A DNA stretch of 22,320 bases from JANOAR01 sp031411235 (GTDB taxonomy: Bacteria > Verrucomicrobiota > Verrucomicrobiia > Verrucomicrobiales > Verrucomicrobiaceae). The notes below the pieces were generated by a model. The model was not told where the DNA came from and searched no databases. It worked only from the letters and a program-made list of their open reading frames with translations. The position numbers were made by a program, and so were the translations under genes. Of this stretch, positions 16,652 to 22,320 are shown piece by piece; position 1 is the first letter of the stretch; the number at the start of each line of letters is the position of its first letter. The stretch spans positions 1 through 22,320 of the forward strand of contig JANOAR010000014.1 in NCBI GenBank assembly GCA_031411235.1, written 5' to 3'.

Positions 16652-17347
16652 ATGCCAGAAACATCCTCATCCGAAGGGGGCTCGCGCCGCCCAGGACGCA
16701 ACCGCAACAATCGCGGCCCCCGCAATAACAACAACCGTGGCGACTACCGAGTCGAACCCGCCAACCGAGCCAATCGCCCCGACCGCACCACCCCAAAGCC
16801 CTCCGTTTGGCAGAAATTCCTCGGCCTCATCGGCTTGGGTAAAGCCAAGGCAAAGCCCGCACGCCCCGTCAATCCGGCCCGCGCAGGCAACGGCGATGCG
16901 CGTCCGCAACGCTCCAGTGGTGGTTCCGGCGACACCTACGTCGCCCAGGGCTCCCGCAGCATCGAAGGCCGCAATCGCCAGCCTCGTGAAAACCGTGAGC
17001 CCCGCGAACCTCGCGCCGCCTCATCCCCAGCCGATGTGACCACCGAGCGCCTCTACGTTGGCAACCTCTCCTATGACGCCACCGAGAGCGATCTCGTCGA
17101 GTTGTTCCGTGGTGTCGGCGGCGTGCGTAACGCTGAAGTCGTCGTCAACAACCGCACCGAACGTTCCAAAGGCTTCGCCTTCGTCACCATGAACAGTGTC
17201 GAAGAAGCCAAGCGTGCCGTCTCAGAACTGAGCAATAAAGACTTCATGGGTCGCCCCCTCCAAGTCAGCGGAGCCAAGCCACCATCACAAGATCGTGGTG
17301 AACGCCGCCGCGACGAACAAGAGGAAGAAGAAGTCTCCGCCGCGTAA
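16652..17347 (+). CDS. RRM-domain RNA-binding protein with disordered N-terminus
   Basis: This 231-aa protein starts at ATG 16652 (MPETSSSEGG); this start omits the Cys-rich extension back to 16529. Residues 1-50 are Arg/Asn-rich and disordered (RNRNNRGPRNNNNRGD). A short conserved-looking hydrophobic motif (SVWQKFLGLIGLGK, 51-64) follows, then a basic Arg/Pro linker. One RNA recognition motif spans about 132-207, with RNP2 LYVGNL (134-139) and RNP1 KGFAFVTM (173-180) including both aromatic RNA-contact positions. The tail is acidic (DEQEEEEVSAA). It should bind single-stranded RNA in the cytoplasm; bacterial relatives (cyanobacterial Rbp proteins) are linked to cold response and mRNA localisation. 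It is a single-gene unit with a long leader and its own terminator. Confidence 0.9.
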   Translation: MPETSSSEGGSRRPGRNRNNRGPRNNNNRGDYRVEPANRANRPDRTTPKPSVWQKFLGLIGLGKAKAKPARPVNPARAGNGDARPQRSSGGSGDTYVAQGSRSIEGRNRQPRENREPREPRAASSPADVTTERLYVGNLSYDATESDLVELFRGVGGVRNAEVVVNNRTERSKGFAFVTMNSVEEAKRAVSELSNKDFMGRPLQVSGAKPPSQDRGERRRDEQEEEEVSAA

Positions 17348-17380
17348 GCCCAGCGGACACACTCCTTCCAGATAAAAATC

Positions 17381-17417
17381 ACGCCTGCCCGGAGCAATCC
17401 TGGCAGGCGTTTTTTTT
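17381..17417 (+). terminator. Rho-independent terminator after the RRM gene
   Basis: ACGCCTGCC (17381-17389) pairs perfectly with GGCAGGCGT (17402-17410) around a 12-base loop, followed by eight T (17410-17417). On the other strand the same stem is followed by GATTTTT, so it may also stop transcription from the convergent YqgE gene ending at 17421. Confidence 0.93.
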
Positions 17418-17420
17418 GGC

Positions 17421-17966
17421 TTAGTTCAGCTCAGGATGCAAGGGCATCCGCGCGATCAGCTCATACTTGGGTCCCATCTCATTCAGGATACCCACCCACA
17501 GCTCCTTGGGTTCATCCGTGCTTAGCACCTGGGCCTGCGGCGGCGTGGTGATCCAGGAGCGCAGCTTCAGCTCACGCTCCAACTGCCCACTCGTCCAGCC
17601 CGAGTACCCGATAAAACCCCGCACCTCATGGCCAATGGCCAACTCGTGCAGCGCCTCATTCACCGAGAGATGCGTCTCGCAGTGCAGCGTCTCCTCCCAG
17701 TCGCTCCAGTACAGCGAGGCAAAGGCCAGCTTATCCGCTTCGACAGGGCCACCGAGGTACACGGGCACAGCCGCGAGATCGCCCAGTCCATCGCTCGGCA
17801 TGAGATCGCTGACGACCTTGTCCAAAGGCTGATTCAGCACATAACCAAAAGCCCCCGACTTGGCCGTATGATTGGCGAGAAAGAGCACCGAACGCGCAAA
17901 ATTAGGATCACGCATCGCTGGGGCCGCAAGTAGCAGCGAGCCTTTGAGATTGGGAAAAGCAGTCAT
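17421..17966 (-). CDS. YqgE/AlgH family protein (UPF0301)
   Basis: This 181-aa protein starts at ATG 17966 (MTAFPNLKGSLLLAAPAM). Hallmarks are G-LL-A-P-M-DPNF-RSV at the N-terminus, HT--GA-GYVLNQPL (33-48), V-LGGPV (69-75), and RGFIGYSGW--GQLE-E (116-132). Length matches the family (about 185 aa). The frame stays open far upstream, but that part lies antisense to secA and has no family resemblance, so it is excluded. The family is widespread and structurally known, but its biochemical role is unresolved; AlgH was linked to alginate regulation in Pseudomonas. It is divergent from secA with a 243-base gap and convergent with the RRM gene. Confidence 0.93.
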   Translation of the reverse strand: MTAFPNLKGSLLLAAPAMRDPNFARSVLFLANHTAKSGAFGYVLNQPLDKVVSDLMPSDGLGDLAAVPVYLGGPVEADKLAFASLYWSDWEETLHCETHLSVNEALHELAIGHEVRGFIGYSGWTSGQLERELKLRSWITTPPQAQVLSTDEPKELWVGILNEMGPKYELIARMPLHPELN

Positions 17967-18209
17967 AGGGGGTGAAGCAGGAATGGCGCATGGTGGCTGC
18001 AAAAACCCGCACACGCAACGAGCTAGCTCACCCGCAAGCCACGAGGCAAGCTCGGGCTGCATTAAGCCCATCACCGTGATTACTGGTAAACCCAAATACC
18101 GCATCGCTTGCGCACTGGCATAATCCCGCCAAGATACAGCCCCCTTTCGCCCGAAGCAGCACTCTAGCCGCTCAGCGCGTTCCGTTATCTTCCCTCGCCC
18201 CCGCTCGTT
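17967..18209. other. Divergent promoter region between the yqgE-like gene and secA
   Basis: These 243 bases separate the starts of the two genes and should hold both promoters. A CATAAT at about 18119-18124 could be a -10 box for secA, but I find no matching -35 element at the usual spacing. No gene or strong secondary structure was seen. Confidence 0.35.
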
Positions 18210-21428
<3,219 letters not shown>

Positions 21429-21540
21429 GTGTGAGTTCCATACTGCCTTCGTTGCGAAGCCTTTTGGCATGTGGTGCAAGGCACAAAGCGCCGCCTTGTT
21501 GAGGCTTGAACCCTAAGGTTACACAGAACGAGGGCCAAAA

Positions 21541-21641
21541 ATCATGGCCAGGGGGAGATGTAGTTGCGAGCTTTAGCTCGCTTACACTCATAGGCATCCT
21601 TGCTTGTGTTAGCGTGATATAGACATCTCCCTGGCCATGAT
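21541..21641. repeat. 101-bp imperfect inverted repeat element
   Basis: The left arm ATCATGGCCAGGGGGAGATGT (split by a 2-base bulge) pairs with ACATCTCCCTGGCCATGAT at 21623-21641. Inside are a perfect hairpin, GCGAGC-TTTA-GCTCGC, and a longer one, CGCTTACAC pairing with GTGTTAGCG with one mismatch; these two overlap and exclude one another. No open frame of interest is present. It looks like a dispersed structured repeat downstream of secA; it has no T-run typical of a terminator. Confidence 0.75.
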
Positions 21642-21648
21642 TCATAAT

Positions 21649-21810
21649 CCCGAACGCCGCGTTTCAGCGGTGGTTAGCTTCGCCAAAGCTCGAGTCTCAG
21701 GCGGTTTGGCGACGGCGGGACTGTATTGAAGAATACTGAGCCCGCCGTCGCAAAGCCGCATCAGGCCGGGCGTTGGTGAAGATAGCCGCCGATCAAACGC
21801 GGCGTTCGGG
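21649..21810. repeat. 162-nt near-perfect palindrome (MITE-like or hairpin element)
   Basis: CCCGAACGCCGCGTTT (21649-21664) is the exact reverse complement of AAACGCGGCGTTCGGG (21795-21810). Pairing continues inward with scattered mismatches (TAGCTTCGCC region against GGTGAAGATA) to a second strong block, GCGACGGCGGG against CCCGCCGTCGC. It is capped by GTATT-GAAG-AATAC. The whole element folds into one long hairpin. It lies directly against the truncated transposase frame. Confidence 0.85.
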
Positions 21811-22320
21811 TTAAAGGAAGAAGCAGGCGGCCCCAAAGACATCTGCTGGCGACGACTCACGACATTGCCGGTGCCAGATATAGCAGCCGCCCTGCGCATG
21901 GCCCGCGGGTATGCCAAGCGCTGGCAGATCGAAGAATTGCACCGTGTGCTCAAGACTGGCTGCCGAGTCGAGGCCCGGCAAATGCGCACGCTGGAGCGGC
22001 TCAAGCCAATGATGGCGCTCGACATGATCGTCGCGTGCAGCCTTATGGGCATGAGCGCCGCCGCGCGAAATCGCCCCGAGGAGATCGCCACCGACTGGCT
22101 AGACCCCGAGGAGATCGCCGCCATCGAAACGTATCAGCGCAAAGGCCAGTGCGTCCCGCACGATGCCCCCGCGCTCACCCTCGGCTCAGCCGTGAAATTC
22201 ATCGCCCGGCTAGGCGGCCATCTAGGACGCAAAGGCGACGGCCACCCCGGTGCTCAAGTCCTCTGGCAAGGCCTACACAAACTCGAAGCCATCACCGAAG
22301 CATGGAGGAGGTTCAAACCT
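21811..22320 (+). pseudogene. IS4-family (Tn5-like) transposase, C-terminal fragment running off the window
   Basis: An open frame of 170 codons reaches the window edge. It shows WRRLTTLPV, then the Y-R-E-K signature of IS4 transposases as YAKRWQIEELHRVLK (Tyr, Arg, catalytic Glu, Lys at the expected spacing), and a Tn5-like ending VLWQGLHKLEAITEAW. The N-terminal ~290 residues, with DNA-binding and both catalytic Asp residues, are absent; in their place lies the 162-nt palindrome. The frame stays open through the palindrome's right arm but with no family resemblance. The element is therefore a 5'-truncated, inactive remnant. Whether its stop and right terminal repeat are intact lies beyond the window. 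Confidence 0.85.

Noticed and set aside
21447..21459. CTTCG-TTG-CGAAG hairpin after secA as a terminator
   Set aside because: Only five pairs, followed by CCTTTTGG; too weak to call.

Overview
The window looks like a chromosomal segment of a Verrucomicrobiota bacterium (Prosthecobacter/Verrucomicrobium type). This is inferred from gene style: moderately high GC, a giant secreted calcium-repeat/Ig protein, a stand-alone RRM protein with a disordered N-terminus, a long SecA with an enlarged NBD1 region, and much dispersed repeat DNA. No rRNA or tRNA was seen to settle the taxonomy.

Layout. (1) 1-4533, minus strand: the N-terminal 1511 codons of a very large secreted protein that leaves the window at position 1. 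It has a signal peptide, thrombospondin-type-3-like calcium motifs, an array of twelve ~32-residue Tyr-rich repeats, an invasin-type Ig domain and three putative Ig (He_PIG-like) domains. (2) About 4600-6550: a repeat-rich accessory patch. A small antitoxin and a MazF/PemK-type toxin lie between two direct copies of a ~115-bp repeat. The second copy abuts the stump of a Phd/VapC-type pair, and a 21-bp minisatellite follows. (3) 6582-12367, plus strand: four closely spaced genes, probably one operon: AI-2E-family membrane protein, M20 metallohydrolase, M29 aminopeptidase, and a membrane-anchored HAMP/class III adenylate cyclase. (4) 12434-16021, minus strand: leuS, then a 60-aa gene and an out-of-phase kinase-like gene related to the kinases found in polyvalent proteins of mobile elements. 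(5) 16652-17417, plus strand: an RRM protein with a long leader and a strong terminator. (6) 17421-17966, minus: YqgE/AlgH. Divergently, 18210-21428, plus: SecA. (7) 21541-22320: two inverted-repeat elements, one a ~162-nt near-perfect hairpin, immediately followed by the C-terminal part of a Tn5-like IS4-family transposase.

How the genes work together. SecA presumably exports the giant protein. leuS, secA and the RRM gene are housekeeping or RNA-related, while the peptidase operon suggests peptide turnover next to a cAMP-producing sensor. The least explained parts are the small-gene/kinase-like pair with its missing normal start, the twelve-repeat calcium rod, the 21-bp array, and the palindrome that truncates the transposase. 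None is proven to be a new system. The kinase-like pair is the best candidate for unfamiliar biology.
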